This document shows positions 25,940-34,657 of a stretch of 61,228 bases of DNA, one piece after another. The number at the start of each line of letters is the position of its first letter. The stretch's first letter is position 1. The position numbers and the translations under genes were made by a program. Below the pieces are notes generated by a model. It was given only the letters and a program-made list of their open reading frames with translations. It searched no databases and was not told where the DNA came from. This DNA is from Acidobacteriota bacterium (GTDB lineage: Bacteria; Acidobacteriota; Terriglobia; Acidiferrales; UBA7541). The stretch is from positions 1 to 61,228 of the forward strand of contig QHYI01000158.1 of the NCBI GenBank assembly GCA_003223245.1, given 5' to 3'.

Positions 25940-26569
25940 TTACCTCGATGCTTGATTCTCGCCCAGCCTCTTCAAGCGATCGCGCAGGCGCCGCTGCAGA
26001 GGTGGCGGCGTGTTGGGGTTGAAGGCCACCAGGTACCAAAGCGGCTGGCTGCGGTCGCGGCTCAGCCATGCGAGCGTATTCGGATCCGCGTTCGGATGCC
26101 GCGCCACATTTTCGCGAATCGCGCCGTAAGGATGCTTCGCCAACTTGCCCAGCGTTTTGGCATTCGCCCGCGGGTGTTCGCTGATCAGCCGCAGCAAATA
26201 GAAGTCTTCCGGCGGCGCCTGCTTGGCTAGCTTTTCCAGCATTTCCGGCTTGGCATCGGCACTCAGCACTAGCCCGATTTTTTCATCCCACGCCACATTG
26301 ATTTGGTTCAACTCCCGCGTGCGCGCGTGAATCAGCTCTTCGAGTATGCGGCGCTCCTGCTGCCGCCGCGCGATCGGCAAATCCGTGCCCTCCAGAGAAT
26401 CGAGAACGCGAAGAAGGTGCTGCCTCTCCCCGAAAACAATTTGGGAAGTCCGAGAGACCGGTCCTTTCTCCTTCTCCTTGTGCTGCACCAAATCAGAACG
26501 TCGCATCGCTAAGTTGCTCCACACCGCTTCCCCATCGCTTATTGGGGAATCCAGCATCTCCGTTTGCAT
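25940..26569 (-). CDS. LRV (leucine-rich repeat variant)-like protein
   Basis: About 209 residues if it starts at ATG 26569 (MQTEMLDSPISD); the frame is open upstream to 26683. The middle (about 60-110) is charged and helical (ERQHLLRVLDSLEGTDLPIARRQQERRILEELIHARTREL). The C-terminal half has helical repeats of the LRV type: LRLISEHPRANAKTLGKLAKH, then AIRENVARHPNADPNTLAWLSRD, then LWYLVAFNPNTPPPLQRRLRD, each about 24 residues with the HPN or NPNT signature. Such repeats form right-handed superhelices for protein binding. No cysteine cluster is present, unlike nif-associated LRV proteins. No signal peptide. Confidence 0.7.
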   Translation of the reverse strand: MQTEMLDSPISDGEAVWSNLAMRRSDLVQHKEKEKGPVSRTSQIVFGERQHLLRVLDSLEGTDLPIARRQQERRILEELIHARTRELNQINVAWDEKIGLVLSADAKPEMLEKLAKQAPPEDFYLLRLISEHPRANAKTLGKLAKHPYGAIRENVARHPNADPNTLAWLSRDRSQPLWYLVAFNPNTPPPLQRRLRDRLKRLGENQASR

Positions 26570-26709
26570 TTTAACCCGCCCTTGCGCCATGCAAATTGGG
26601 GCTGGTTCTGGTGGCACACGAATTATGTTCTGCGGAAACCGTAGGGTAAAGTTAAGTAGAGCCCGTTGTGCCCGAAGTGGCACTCCGGTTTGAAGGCGCC
26701 TGCGGGCAT

Positions 26710-26812
26710 CGGAGGATTGGCGGAGTTGCTCATCCTCCGCTGTTTGCGAGCTACTTTAGGCCGTACGATTTAGGTTTGTAGCGCAGGGCGAAGCCGCGAG
26801 CCTGGCGGTTTT
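26710..26812 (+). repeat. intergenic hairpin plus TGTAG-type palindromic element
   Basis: CGGAGGAT (26710-26717) and ATCCTCCG (26732-26739) form a perfect 8-bp stem. Further on, TTTGTAG (26775-26781) introduces a second folded segment with CAGG...CCTG and an inner GGC-GAA-GCC stem, followed by eight T residues (26809-26816). The latter looks like a rho-independent terminator, but both flanking genes point away from it, so a dispersed repeat is more likely. Confidence 0.5.
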
Positions 26813-26864
26813 TTTTAACGGGACCTGTCTTCTAGCGGCCAAATTTAATCAACGGAACGGAACC

Positions 26865-27134
26865 ATGTCCGCATTTCAAGAACTAAAAGAAGAGCTCGAA
26901 CATTACGAGCAAATGTTTGGCCGCGAACGCGGCCGCCTCGCCGTTTCGCTCGATCGCATCACCAACGCTCTGGTACTCGCCGGGCAGCACGGCGTCTACT
27001 GCACCAGCCAACGAGACCCCGGCGTGCCGGCAATGGACTTGCGCATGATTCATCAGGAACTGGTTCACGCGAAAGAGTTAGTGCAATCGGTAATGGAGGA
27101 TTTGCGCAAAGCCAACGAGCAGCCCAAGAACTAA
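26865..27134 (+). CDS. small hypothetical helical protein, 89 aa
   Basis: 89 residues, predicted largely helical. MSAFQELKEELEHYEQMFGRERGRLAVSL-type sequence forms an amphipathic start, and the end (DLRMIHQELVHAKELVQSVMEDL) is another amphipathic helix. Two segments in the middle (LVLAGQHGVYC and DPGVPAMD) may be a turn region. One cysteine. No signal peptide, membrane helix or recognised domain. The upstream region contains TTTAAT about 15 nt before ATG but no good ribosome-binding site. It stands alone between the LRV gene (divergent) and the MBL gene (convergent). Confidence 0.55.
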   Translation: MSAFQELKEELEHYEQMFGRERGRLAVSLDRITNALVLAGQHGVYCTSQRDPGVPAMDLRMIHQELVHAKELVQSVMEDLRKANEQPKN

Positions 27135-27195
27135 TCGGCTTCCGCATTATCTTGCCTCTTTGCTTTAATTCGCTATTTCTTTATTTCCGGTTTTT

Positions 27196-27981
27196 TCATT
27201 CCGCCCGCAAAAACGGATTCGTCTCGCGCTCCCGCCCAATCGTCGTCATCGGGCCGTGTCCCGGATGGACGATCGTGGCATCCGGCAAGTGCATCAACTT
27301 GCCGCGAAGCGAGTCCATGATTTCCTCCATCGACCCGCCCCACAGATCCGTTCGGCCGATGCTCCCCGCAAACAGCGTATCGCCAGCAAGCAGTTGCGGC
27401 ACGCGAATCTCGTTTTTCTCCGAATCTGTTTTTTCAAAAGGCGCCTTTTGAGAAGCCTCAGACCTATTGACGCCTTTGTCCGTCAGAGAAATCTTGCCTG
27501 CATCGTGCGGAAGATACAGCGAAACGCTTCCCGGGGTATGCCCCGGCGTGTGAATCACCTGTGCTTCGAGCGAACCCCAGCGGAGCACGTCGCCCTCTTT
27601 GAGCAACTGATCGATTTCCGTCACATCCGGCGGCAGCACGCCAAGAAAGGAAGCCTGCATGTCCATCGCCTGATAAAGAGGCAAGTCGTCGCGGTGCATC
27701 AGGACGGGCGCGCCGGTGTATTGGTGGAGCTTGCTCAAACCGCCGACGTGATCAATGTGCGCATGTGTGCTGACGATGGCCTTTACCGTCAGCCGCCGCC
27801 GGCCCAGCAATTCCAGAATGCGCGTGACCTCGTCGCCCGGGTCCACCACCAGCGCCTCGCGCGTGAGCGGGTCGCCAATGATCGAACAATTGCATTGCAG
27901 CATGCCCACAGGAATGGTGATGTGAATCAAACTGTCTTGCGCGGCGTTGAGCGCGGGCAGGCTTTTTAAGCTGTCTCGCAT
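27196..27981 (-). CDS. metallo-beta-lactamase-fold hydrolase
   Basis: 261 residues. The zinc-binding THAHIDHVGG motif lies near residue 77, HTPGHTPGSVSLY near 145, and the later ligands in LLAGDTLFAGSIGRTDL and VHPGHGPMTTIG. These are features of glyoxalase II-like hydrolases (YcbL group). An insertion of about 30 charged residues (LTDKGVNRSEASQKAPFEKT) separates the second and third blocks and is not usual for the family. The likely activity is hydrolysis of a thioester such as S-lactoylglutathione, but the natural substrate is unknown. The ATG lies 6 nt after an extended -10, so the message is probably leaderless. It is divergent from the YgfZ-like gene. Confidence 0.88.
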   Translation of the reverse strand: MRDSLKSLPALNAAQDSLIHITIPVGMLQCNCSIIGDPLTREALVVDPGDEVTRILELLGRRRLTVKAIVSTHAHIDHVGGLSKLHQYTGAPVLMHRDDLPLYQAMDMQASFLGVLPPDVTEIDQLLKEGDVLRWGSLEAQVIHTPGHTPGSVSLYLPHDAGKISLTDKGVNRSEASQKAPFEKTDSEKNEIRVPQLLAGDTLFAGSIGRTDLWGGSMEEIMDSLRGKLMHLPDATIVHPGHGPMTTIGRERETNPFLRAE

Positions 27982-27987
27982 CTAGCG

Positions 27988-27996
27988 ATTATAGCA
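27988..27996 (-). promoter_or_regulatory. extended -10 promoter of the MBL hydrolase gene, leaderless
   Basis: On the minus strand TGC followed by a perfect TATAAT ends at 27988, and the ATG begins at 27981, only six bases later. Transcription would start at the A of the start codon. No Shine-Dalgarno is present. Confidence 0.6.
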
Positions 27997-28086
27997 TTGG
28001 ATTCTAGGACCTTTCCGGAGCGTGCAAGCTCGCAATCGCCCCGCCACAGAAAAGGCGATAGACTGAAGCTGGACGAAAAAAGAGCT

Positions 28087-29193
28087 ATGGAAACGCAGGC
28101 AATCACCCAAACCCCTCCGACACCAAGGACGCCTGACGCGGCGTTGGCAAAGCTGCAATCTGCCGCGGGAGCGAAGATGGGCGTGTGGTTCAACTGCGCG
28201 CTGCCCGATGATTTTGGCGACCCCGCCGCAGAGTACCGCTATGCCAATCACACCGTCGCGCTCGAGGACAAGAATTACCGCGCTTATCTCAGCTTCATCG
28301 GCCCGGATCGCGTGCGGTATCTGAACGCGATTCTGACGAACAACATCAAAGATCTGGTTGCGGCAAAAGGCGCTATTTCTTTGCTTCTTAACCCGCAAGG
28401 ACACATTCTCGCGGAGCTCGAAATCTACGCGCTCGCGGACCGCCACTTTTGCGTCTCGTATTCCATGATTCGCGAGCAACTCATCCAGTGGATGGACAAA
28501 TACATCATCATGGACAACGTCACGCTCACCGACGAGACAGAGCTCTGGGGATCGCTGGCCCTCGAAGGTCCAAAGGCCGCCGCCGTCGCAAAAGAAGTTT
28601 CCGGCGTGGACATTGCGCCGCTCGGAGAACTTGCTTCGACCGACAGCTCCATCGGCTCGATTCCCTGCCGCGTTGTGAAGCGTTCGCCTGGCGGCGTGCC
28701 GGGAGCCGAGTTCGTCGTCGAGCGCACCCATCTCGCCGCGCTCTGGCAAATTTTGCTCGAAGCCACGCGCAAACACGGCGGCGGCCCAGCAGGCTACGCC
28801 GCGCTAAGCGGAGTGCGCCTCGCACAAGGGGTGGCCTGGTTCGGCTACGATTTCGGCGACAAACAAATTCCGCACGAAGCGGGCCTGGAAGACAGCCACA
28901 TCAGCTACACCAAGGGTTGCTACACGGGACAGGAAATCGTGGAGCGCGTGCGTTCGCGGGGCCACGTTAATCGTCGCCGCGTCTCGTTACTCTTTTCCGG
29001 CGATGCCGTTCCCGAAGCAGGCGCAGTCCTGACCGCTGCTGACGGCAAAGAAGTCGGCTACCTCACTCGCGCAGCGCGCATATGGGATCCGCTGCGCATC
29101 CTCGGCACGGGCTATGTCCGCAAAGAAGCCGAAGCTCCTGGAACCACGTTGCACTGGCCCGGCGGTACCGCCACCGTCACTCGCGTACCATGA
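28087..29193 (+). CDS. ygfZ: YgfZ/GcvT-domain folate-binding protein
   Basis: 368 residues from ATG 28087; a longer TTG-started reading from 27997 is less likely. The diagnostic motif KGCYTGQEIVERVRSRGH (K276, C278) is the YgfZ signature and lies in the GcvT-like fold. The early DRVRYLNAILTNNIKDL block is the usual folate-domain segment. YgfZ-type proteins use tetrahydrofolate to help repair or assemble iron-sulfur clusters in certain enzymes such as MiaB. It is divergent from the MBL gene with a 105-bp shared upstream region. Cytoplasmic. The N-terminal 35 residues are rich in P and T and probably disordered. Confidence 0.92.
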   Translation: METQAITQTPPTPRTPDAALAKLQSAAGAKMGVWFNCALPDDFGDPAAEYRYANHTVALEDKNYRAYLSFIGPDRVRYLNAILTNNIKDLVAAKGAISLLLNPQGHILAELEIYALADRHFCVSYSMIREQLIQWMDKYIIMDNVTLTDETELWGSLALEGPKAAAVAKEVSGVDIAPLGELASTDSSIGSIPCRVVKRSPGGVPGAEFVVERTHLAALWQILLEATRKHGGGPAGYAALSGVRLAQGVAWFGYDFGDKQIPHEAGLEDSHISYTKGCYTGQEIVERVRSRGHVNRRRVSLLFSGDAVPEAGAVLTAADGKEVGYLTRAARIWDPLRILGTGYVRKEAEAPGTTLHWPGGTATVTRVP

Positions 29194-29234
29194 GCTCCAC
29201 ACACCTTCTTACGCGATTCGTTCTCGCGCGCAAT

Positions 29235-30242
29235 CTATTGTGCTCGCGAAGTGAAAGCCTGCCTCCGCGTCACCAGGAAATACAGGATCACGAGAAAGAT
29301 GGGGAGTGACATCACCAACCCTATCCATACCGGGAAGTCCAATGGAGCGGGCTGCGGCATGCGGGCATGCAAGGAAGCCATCATCGATTCCATGAGCTGT
29401 TGAAATCTTGCGCGATGGCCAGGGATGCCCATGAGCAGCGTCACATTTGCGAGCGCCAAGCATTGCAATCCGATGGTTGCAAACAGGCCCCAGTTCTTCA
29501 GCTTCAATAATCCCACTGCCGCCGCCATCTGAGCAGCCATCCATACACCGAGAATCAGGTACGCGCCTCTTCCCAAGAGGAAGAAACCCAGAAAATAGAA
29601 CGGGATCGGCATTCCAGGAAACAGAGCACGGTTCACTAGCAAACCCAGCGGGGCCAAGGCGGAGCCAATGAGCAGGAACCATCCGATGACGGTTACGCTG
29701 AGCGGTCGCGCGCGTTCACTGGCACTGCGGGCGGGGACCGCTGCCGCCAAAAACAAATCCCCAGCCGCCGATTGCCGAACCGGGGGCATCGCTTGAAATT
29801 GCGCCTTCACACTTCTCTTATTGAAAAAATAAATCCAAAAGCCGCCCAGCACAGCGAACATGGCATAGAAAAGCACTATGCCCATGCGCATCAACGACAT
29901 GAAACTGGAAGAAAGGTTCGGAAGCGGAATCAGAGCCATAAGCGCCGAAGCGGGAAGTGAAACACAGACGAGGAAGCCTGCGAAAACCAACAACGAAATT
30001 CTGGCCCATTGCTTCACGTAAATAAGTCCAATACCAGAAGCAATTCCCCACCCGCCAAAACCGAGAATCAGAACTGCCTCGACGACCAAAATCATGCCGA
30101 AATTCACAGGGGCATGGGGTGTTGTGCTTGCTGTCGACACGAGAGCTGACGACCGCAACATCAGCAGACCGCCAAGAAGCGTAAACGCGCTTGAGAGGAT
30201 GACCACTACCGCTGAAATCGTAACGCCCACGGAACGAGGCAA
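29235..30242 (-). CDS. hypothetical multi-spanning membrane protein
   Basis: 335 residues with about eight hydrophobic segments, in two similar halves. The first half has helices at about 8-32, 48-72, 80-108 and 118-142 (VLFYAMFAVLGGFWIYFFN). The second half restarts after a soluble stretch RSASERARPLSVTVIGWFLLIGSALAPLGLLV, with helices at about 185-210, 215-240, 248-275 and 308-325. Both halves begin with a phrase of the kind (P)SVGVTISAVVVILSSAFTLLGGLL or LSVTVIGWFLLIGSALAPLG, which suggests an internal duplication. No catalytic motif or known family was recognised. It overlaps no neighbour and ends 41 nt from ygfZ, converging on it. Confidence 0.75.
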   Translation of the reverse strand: MPRSVGVTISAVVVILSSAFTLLGGLLMLRSSALVSTASTTPHAPVNFGMILVVEAVLILGFGGWGIASGIGLIYVKQWARISLLVFAGFLVCVSLPASALMALIPLPNLSSSFMSLMRMGIVLFYAMFAVLGGFWIYFFNKRSVKAQFQAMPPVRQSAAGDLFLAAAVPARSASERARPLSVTVIGWFLLIGSALAPLGLLVNRALFPGMPIPFYFLGFFLLGRGAYLILGVWMAAQMAAAVGLLKLKNWGLFATIGLQCLALANVTLLMGIPGHRARFQQLMESMMASLHARMPQPAPLDFPVWIGLVMSLPIFLVILYFLVTRRQAFTSRAQ

Positions 30243-30343
30243 CGCCCACCCCTTTCGATCAAGCGCGCTTGAATATCACTCACATCCCTTGCACAAGCGT
30301 TTCCTAGACGTGGTCACGAGGAACATCGAGGCAGACACACCTG

Positions 30344-31600
30344 TCAGGCCCGGGGAACGATGGCTTCCACGGCGGCGCAGAACTGATCAATCTCGTCCGG
30401 TGAGGTGTAGACGTTGGAACTGACGCGAATGCCGTTGAAGCCAGGGCCCGTGATGGGCGTAACCAAAACGTTGTATTTGTTGAGCAGCGCCTCGTAGAGT
30501 TTTCCGGGCTCGATGGCCTCGAAGTGGATGGTGCCGAATGCACCGGACTGGTTCGGTCCCAACTCAACCAGCACTTTGGCGCCGGGAACTTTGCTCAAGC
30601 GCTCCGCCCAGCGATTCTTCAGATAGCGCAGGCGCGCGAATTTTCGCTCCCCGCCGATCTGCTCGTGGAATTCCAACGCTTGCAGCGTGGCGTTGTGCAT
30701 GGCGGCAGGATGCGTGCCGATTTCTTCGAACTTGCGGATATTTTTGTCCATCGATTCCGGCGCGGCCATCAACGCCCAGTGCTTTTCGATGCGGTCCCTG
30801 CGCACGTACAACATGCCCGTGCCGATGGGCGCCGAGAGCCATTTGTGCAGGCTCGCGCCATAGAAATCGCAATCTAGTTCGGAAAACTGGAACGGCACGT
30901 GCGCAAACGCATGCGCGCCATCGACAATGCTCGTGACGCCTCGTTCTCGCGCCAGCGCGCAGATTTCCTTCACAGGAAGAATCTGGCCGGTCATAAACAC
31001 GACTTGCGACACGTGAATGACGCGCGTGCGCGGCGTGATGGCCTTCTCGAACATGCTTACTAAGTCGGCGGGATTGTGCACCGGCACGGCAAAGTCCAGT
31101 TGCTTTAGCACAATTTTTTCGCGGCGCTCGCGCTGCTGCCATGTGGTAATCATGCGCGGATAGTCCTGGCTTGTGGTCAAGACTTCGTCGCCAGGCTTCA
31201 GATCCAGGCCAAACTGCGCAATCTGCAGTGATTCGCTGGCGTTGCGCGTGATGGCGACGCAATCCGGATCGGCGTTCCACATCTGTGCGAGCCGCTTGCG
31301 AACGTCTTCGATGCCTGGCTCCAAGTCGTGCCACATGCGGTAGGCGGGGAGCTGGTTGCTGTAGCGGATGGCTTCAATCTCGGCGTCGAGGACTCCGCTT
31401 GGCGCCGGAGCCACTCCACCATTGTTGAGGTTGATAAGCTTCGGGTCGCGGGCGTACGCGCTGCGAATCTTCTCCCAGTATTCTTCGTCGCCGGCCAGAT
31501 CTTCCGGTGCGACGTGGGCATAGGCCCGATTCAGAAGCGCAGCCAGTACCACCGCTTCCGCTCCACCGAGAAAATCACGACGGCTTACTTCAGTACTCAT
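30344..31600 (-). CDS. Tat-exported class V aminotransferase-like enzyme
   Basis: 418 residues from ATG 31600, where GGAG is 8 nt upstream. The N-terminus has a twin-arginine signal (SRRDFLGGAEAVVLAALL). It is a fold-type I PLP enzyme of the isopenicillin-N epimerase / cysteine desulfurase-like group: ITRNASESLQIAQFGLDL, DGAHAFAHVPF and the PLP lysine in ASLHKWLSAPIG. The reaction is probably a transamination, epimerisation or lyase step on an amino acid in the periplasm, but the substrate is unknown. Tat export is consistent with cofactor loading before transport. It is alone on its strand, between two membrane-protein genes. Confidence 0.88.
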   Translation of the reverse strand: MSTEVSRRDFLGGAEAVVLAALLNRAYAHVAPEDLAGDEEYWEKIRSAYARDPKLINLNNGGVAPAPSGVLDAEIEAIRYSNQLPAYRMWHDLEPGIEDVRKRLAQMWNADPDCVAITRNASESLQIAQFGLDLKPGDEVLTTSQDYPRMITTWQQRERREKIVLKQLDFAVPVHNPADLVSMFEKAITPRTRVIHVSQVVFMTGQILPVKEICALARERGVTSIVDGAHAFAHVPFQFSELDCDFYGASLHKWLSAPIGTGMLYVRRDRIEKHWALMAAPESMDKNIRKFEEIGTHPAAMHNATLQALEFHEQIGGERKFARLRYLKNRWAERLSKVPGAKVLVELGPNQSGAFGTIHFEAIEPGKLYEALLNKYNVLVTPITGPGFNGIRVSSNVYTSPDEIDQFCAAVEAIVPRA

Positions 31601-31686
31601 AGCGGCAGCTCCACCACAGGTTTTCAAGGGCCAGCATACCGCAAGCAGCCAGCCTGAGGGGTGCGGAATATACCTGAAATGAAATA

Positions 31687-32340
31687 CTATTTCGCGCCTT
31701 CATTGTCGCAGATGTCCCACTGAGCGTTGGTGATCTCATTCCGGGAAATGCCGCCAACAATTCTCTTTCCATGGAGGACCACGCAGCCGTTCCGGGTGCA
31801 ATCGCCCAAAGAGAGCGCGAGGTACTTGGCCCATTTGTCGGCCTTGTCGTCCCATTGCTTGCACTCATGAACCGCCGAGGCGTCGGGGCACGAGACCAGG
31901 CCTTGATTGATCGAGATATTGGTCGGCGTATCCCCATAATTGCCGCAACTCAGCACAAAGGTCTGGTGATGGCCCAGATAGATGATGGGAATGACGTCCG
32001 GATCGCCTTCCGGGGAGAACCGCTGCTGTGGAGTGATCTTCAAGGTAGCTCCACCGTGGACCTCCACGAGGTTCGCAAGGTAGGAAGAGTTCGCGACCGG
32101 AGTAAAATCCGGATTCCGCTCGCAGGCAGAAGCGATGGCGAACGCGGACATGCGCTCGCCGTCTTGTTGTTTTGTGACGTGTCTGTGATACAGCCGCAAG
32201 CTGAGAAAGAAAATTCCGGCAGCAATGGCTGAGCTGCCCGTAACCCAAAAGAAGACTTTGCGGAATGGCTTGTGATAAACCGCAAGCACAAGAACCGTCG
32301 AAGTGAGTATGGAAGCAAAGAGAGCTGTCCCAAGGGTCAT
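31687..32340 (-). CDS. hypothetical membrane-anchored protein
   Basis: 217 residues from ATG 32340. Two hydrophobic segments at the N-terminus (TALFASILTSTVLVLAVYH and VFFWVTGSSAIAAGIFFLSLRL) are followed by a soluble domain of about 160 residues. This contains four or more cysteines (SACERNPDF, VLSCGNYG, LVSCPDAS, VHECKQWDD, GDCTRNGC), plausible disulfides in an extracytoplasmic domain. No family recognised. The frame is open upstream, but the part before the ATG is proline/arginine-rich and unlikely to be coding. It follows the deacetylase gene by 136 nt on the same strand. Confidence 0.65.
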   Translation of the reverse strand: MTLGTALFASILTSTVLVLAVYHKPFRKVFFWVTGSSAIAAGIFFLSLRLYHRHVTKQQDGERMSAFAIASACERNPDFTPVANSSYLANLVEVHGGATLKITPQQRFSPEGDPDVIPIIYLGHHQTFVLSCGNYGDTPTNISINQGLVSCPDASAVHECKQWDDKADKWAKYLALSLGDCTRNGCVVLHGKRIVGGISRNEITNAQWDICDNEGAK

Positions 32341-32476
32341 CGTGAGTCTCCGTTCCGTGATTATAGTTGCTCGCAGAACCGATCGCGCGGGAGGGGTTCG
32401 TAACTGGCAACTCGTGAGCCGCGATGCGTGAGCGGCGAAAAAGCTGACGGGAGGAAGCAAACGCCAAGATACCGGG

Positions 32477-33193
32477 TTAAGGCGTGGCGGAGCGGAAGAG
32501 TTCGGAGATGGAGACGAAACGGAGGCCTTTTCTGCGGCCCACTTCGAGAATGTGCGGCAGCGCTTGAAGGCTGCGTGAGGGATCGGGGATGCCGTCATGG
32601 AGTATGACAATGGCTCCGGGAACGAGGTTCTTTTCCACCACCCAGCGGATATACCAGACCGGCGGATGCACCGGGTCGTGGGCGTAGGCGCAGCCAAGGA
32701 CGCAGGTATACCCGCGTTGCTGAGCCAGCTTGAGCTGTCTTGACCATGCGACCCCGCCGGGAGGGCGGAAGAGCGCGGGCTTTGCGGCGAGGCCTAGCGC
32801 CGCTTCAGTCTCGTCGAGATTGCGAACAAATGTGGCATCGGGGTGGCCGAGGGTTGGGACATTGTCGGAATAGTGGTTACCAACCTCGTGTCCGCCAGAC
32901 CGGATGCGGGCAAGCACATCGGGGTGGCGCACGGCGCGGTTGCCAATGAGGAAGAAAGTGGCTTTGGCGTTATGACGTTCGAGGAGATCCAGGACCTGGG
33001 GCGTGAAGACAGGGTGGGGACCATCGTCGAACGAAAGCCCCACGAGCGGAAGACGTGTGCGGACGCGATAGACCATGTTCGGCGTGAACCGCTCGAGCCC
33101 GGGAAGAATCGACAGGGGCTCGGTCCAAAACACGAAGAGACCGAACAACGCGAACGCGCCACCAACCAGAAGAAAAACAAAACCGAGACTCAA
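32477..33193 (-). CDS. polysaccharide deacetylase (NodB/CE4 family)
   Basis: 238 residues from TTG 33193, with AGGTG 5 nt upstream. It has an N-terminal membrane anchor (GFVFLLVGGAFALFGLFVFW). The CE4 motifs are clear: motif 1 SFDDGPHPVFTPQVLD with the catalytic and metal aspartates, motif 2 GHEVGNHYSDN with the two metal histidines, motif 3 RPPGGV, and the last histidine in VILHDG. It should remove N-acetyl groups from a polymer such as peptidoglycan or chitin-like chains outside the cytoplasm. Length fits the family minimal domain. Confidence 0.93.
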   Translation of the reverse strand: MSLGFVFLLVGGAFALFGLFVFWTEPLSILPGLERFTPNMVYRVRTRLPLVGLSFDDGPHPVFTPQVLDLLERHNAKATFFLIGNRAVRHPDVLARIRSGGHEVGNHYSDNVPTLGHPDATFVRNLDETEAALGLAAKPALFRPPGGVAWSRQLKLAQQRGYTCVLGCAYAHDPVHPPVWYIRWVVEKNLVPGAIVILHDGIPDPSRSLQALPHILEVGRRKGLRFVSISELFRSATP

Positions 33194-33330
33194 CGTTCAC
33201 CTGCGCGTAGCATGGTCCATTCTAAGGGGTACGTGCATTTTTTCGGAGCGCGGGTCGGGCAGGCAGCAGCCAAGGTAGGGCGGCGTAGGCTCCGAATGAA
33301 ACTCCGCGTGGGGGCGGGAGGAGACTACTT

Positions 33331-33690
33331 TTAGGCGCTTGCGGACCAATCGGCCGGTGGATACGCGAGCCGCCAAAAACTTGGGGCGGGCTGTGTGAAT
33401 TCCACGGCAACGTTGGTCCGCCCTGACAGTTGCTTCTCCACGTAGACCACCCGGCACTCCTTCTGCTCCCCACTGTTTGTGTTTTGCATGAAGAGCCTTT
33501 GCTTAAGCGCTACTTTTTCCGTTAAGGCTACCAGCGCACCGTGCGCGTTAACCACCAACGTCTCGGTTCTTTCAGAGAACAGGGGGCCCTGTCTTGACGG
33601 ACTGTGAAGGACAACCGGGACAATCAACTCAACACGCTGGCTGCGCCGCTTCCTAAGCCATGGTTTGGTATCAGTGAGCTGGGCACTCAT
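33331..33690 (-). CDS. short PilZ-domain-like protein
   Basis: 119 residues. RKRRSQRVELIVPVVLH (RxxxR position near 13-19) is followed by a beta-rich segment with TETLVVNAHGALVALTEKV, ECRVVYVEKQ and TNVAVEFTQPAPSFWRLAYPP. The order is that of a PilZ barrel, with the DxSxxG motif replaced by NAHGAL, as often seen in Acidobacteria. c-di-GMP binding is therefore doubtful. ATG is preceded by GAGGTTTC. It is the first gene of a minus-strand run towards the deacetylase, 138 nt away. Confidence 0.7.
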   Translation of the reverse strand: MSAQLTDTKPWLRKRRSQRVELIVPVVLHSPSRQGPLFSERTETLVVNAHGALVALTEKVALKQRLFMQNTNSGEQKECRVVYVEKQLSGRTNVAVEFTQPAPSFWRLAYPPADWSASA

Positions 33691-34243
33691 CGAAACCTCG
33701 CGGTACTGCCTATATTTTACATTCTCAAACCGAGGTCGTGTTCAAAAGTGCAGATGAGGGTATCCAATTCGTTCAGTCCTACATTTGCCATAGCTAGCGG
33801 CGTACCGTCGTCCCTACAATTCCCAATGTGTCCCGGCGTGAGTTGCTCTGGTGTCCATCGATTTTTTCTTCCTCGTCAGACAGTCGTTGCCCGGCCATAG
33901 TCACTTGGGACCGTACCATTGCGAGTTATATTGAGGTGATGAAACAGCTAACAAGAAAAGAAATTGCGGGCTGTTTTTAAGGCGCAGCGGAAGGCTGGTA
34001 ACCAGTTGATGAAAGAGCTTTGCGGCCATCTATCGCCGAGGACATTCCTTAAGCATCATCAGGTAGAGTCCTGATTGCGCGCCAAAAAGCACATTTCTAG
34101 ACTAATGCGCCTGTATTTTGTACTTCGTAGGCGGCCAGTTTCCTTACGCGAGGAAATCGGTTCGATTCGTTCCGCTTGCCAAGTGCTCGACCCGGGCCCT
34201 GGCACACTCGACCAGCTAGCGCCCTTTGACTCCGGAGGTAAAC
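33691..34243. other. 553-bp gap with no gene seen
   Basis: No frame here looks coding. It contains the divergent upstream regions of the PilZ-like and receiver-like genes. On the minus strand TGTAAAATATAG at about 33711-33722 could give a -10 for the PilZ-like gene. A short frame near 33938 (MKQLTRKEIAGCF) ends after 13 codons. Confidence 0.4.
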
Positions 34244-34657
34244 ATGTCAAAGGAATGGGACGTTCTGGTAGCATCCGCTAATTTTGAACACCGCAGAGAG
34301 CTAGTCCGAATCCTGGAGGAACTTCCGCTCAACGTGATCTCGGTCTCGACGTTTCAGCAAGCGGAAGAAGTGCTTTCCAGGCAACACATTACCCTTTTGT
34401 TCTCCGATCAGCAGTTGCCGGACGGCTCCTTCAAAGAATTGCTGAACCACACGCATTCCGTGAAGCAGCCGCCCCGCGTGGTGCTAACCACGGAAGCGTG
34501 CGATGAGGTCGATCCGCAAGAGATCGGGCAATCGGGTGTGCTAGGCACGATCAAGTATCCGTTCCACGCCACGGACGTCGAGCTGCAAATCATTCGCGCC
34601 GCGCACGAAGAGCGTTTGGAAGAAGCGGCCACAGCCGTTACGCAACTTACACCATAA
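34244..34657 (+). CDS. degenerate response-regulator receiver protein
   Basis: 137 residues from ATG 34244 with GGAGGT 4-5 nt upstream. The CheY-like fold is visible: WDVLVASANFEHRRELVRILEEL, then the phospho-acceptor position LLFSDQQLPDGS (D55), then VVLTTEA and the lysine block GTIKYPFH. The usual acidic pair after strand 1 is absent (LVASAN instead of VDDE), so Mg2+-dependent phosphorylation is doubtful. No output domain. It could be a phosphorylation-independent signalling or scaffold protein. No kinase is adjacent. Confidence 0.75.
   Translation: MSKEWDVLVASANFEHRRELVRILEELPLNVISVSTFQQAEEVLSRQHITLLFSDQQLPDGSFKELLNHTHSVKQPPRVVLTTEACDEVDPQEIGQSGVLGTIKYPFHATDVELQIIRAAHEERLEEAATAVTQLTP

Noticed and set aside
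26786-26816. Rho-independent terminator (hairpin plus eight T residues)
   Set aside because: Both neighbours point away from it, so there is no transcript to stop; treated as part of a repeat family.
34150-34180. tRNA-like GGTTCGATTC
   Set aside because: No cloverleaf arms can be formed around it.
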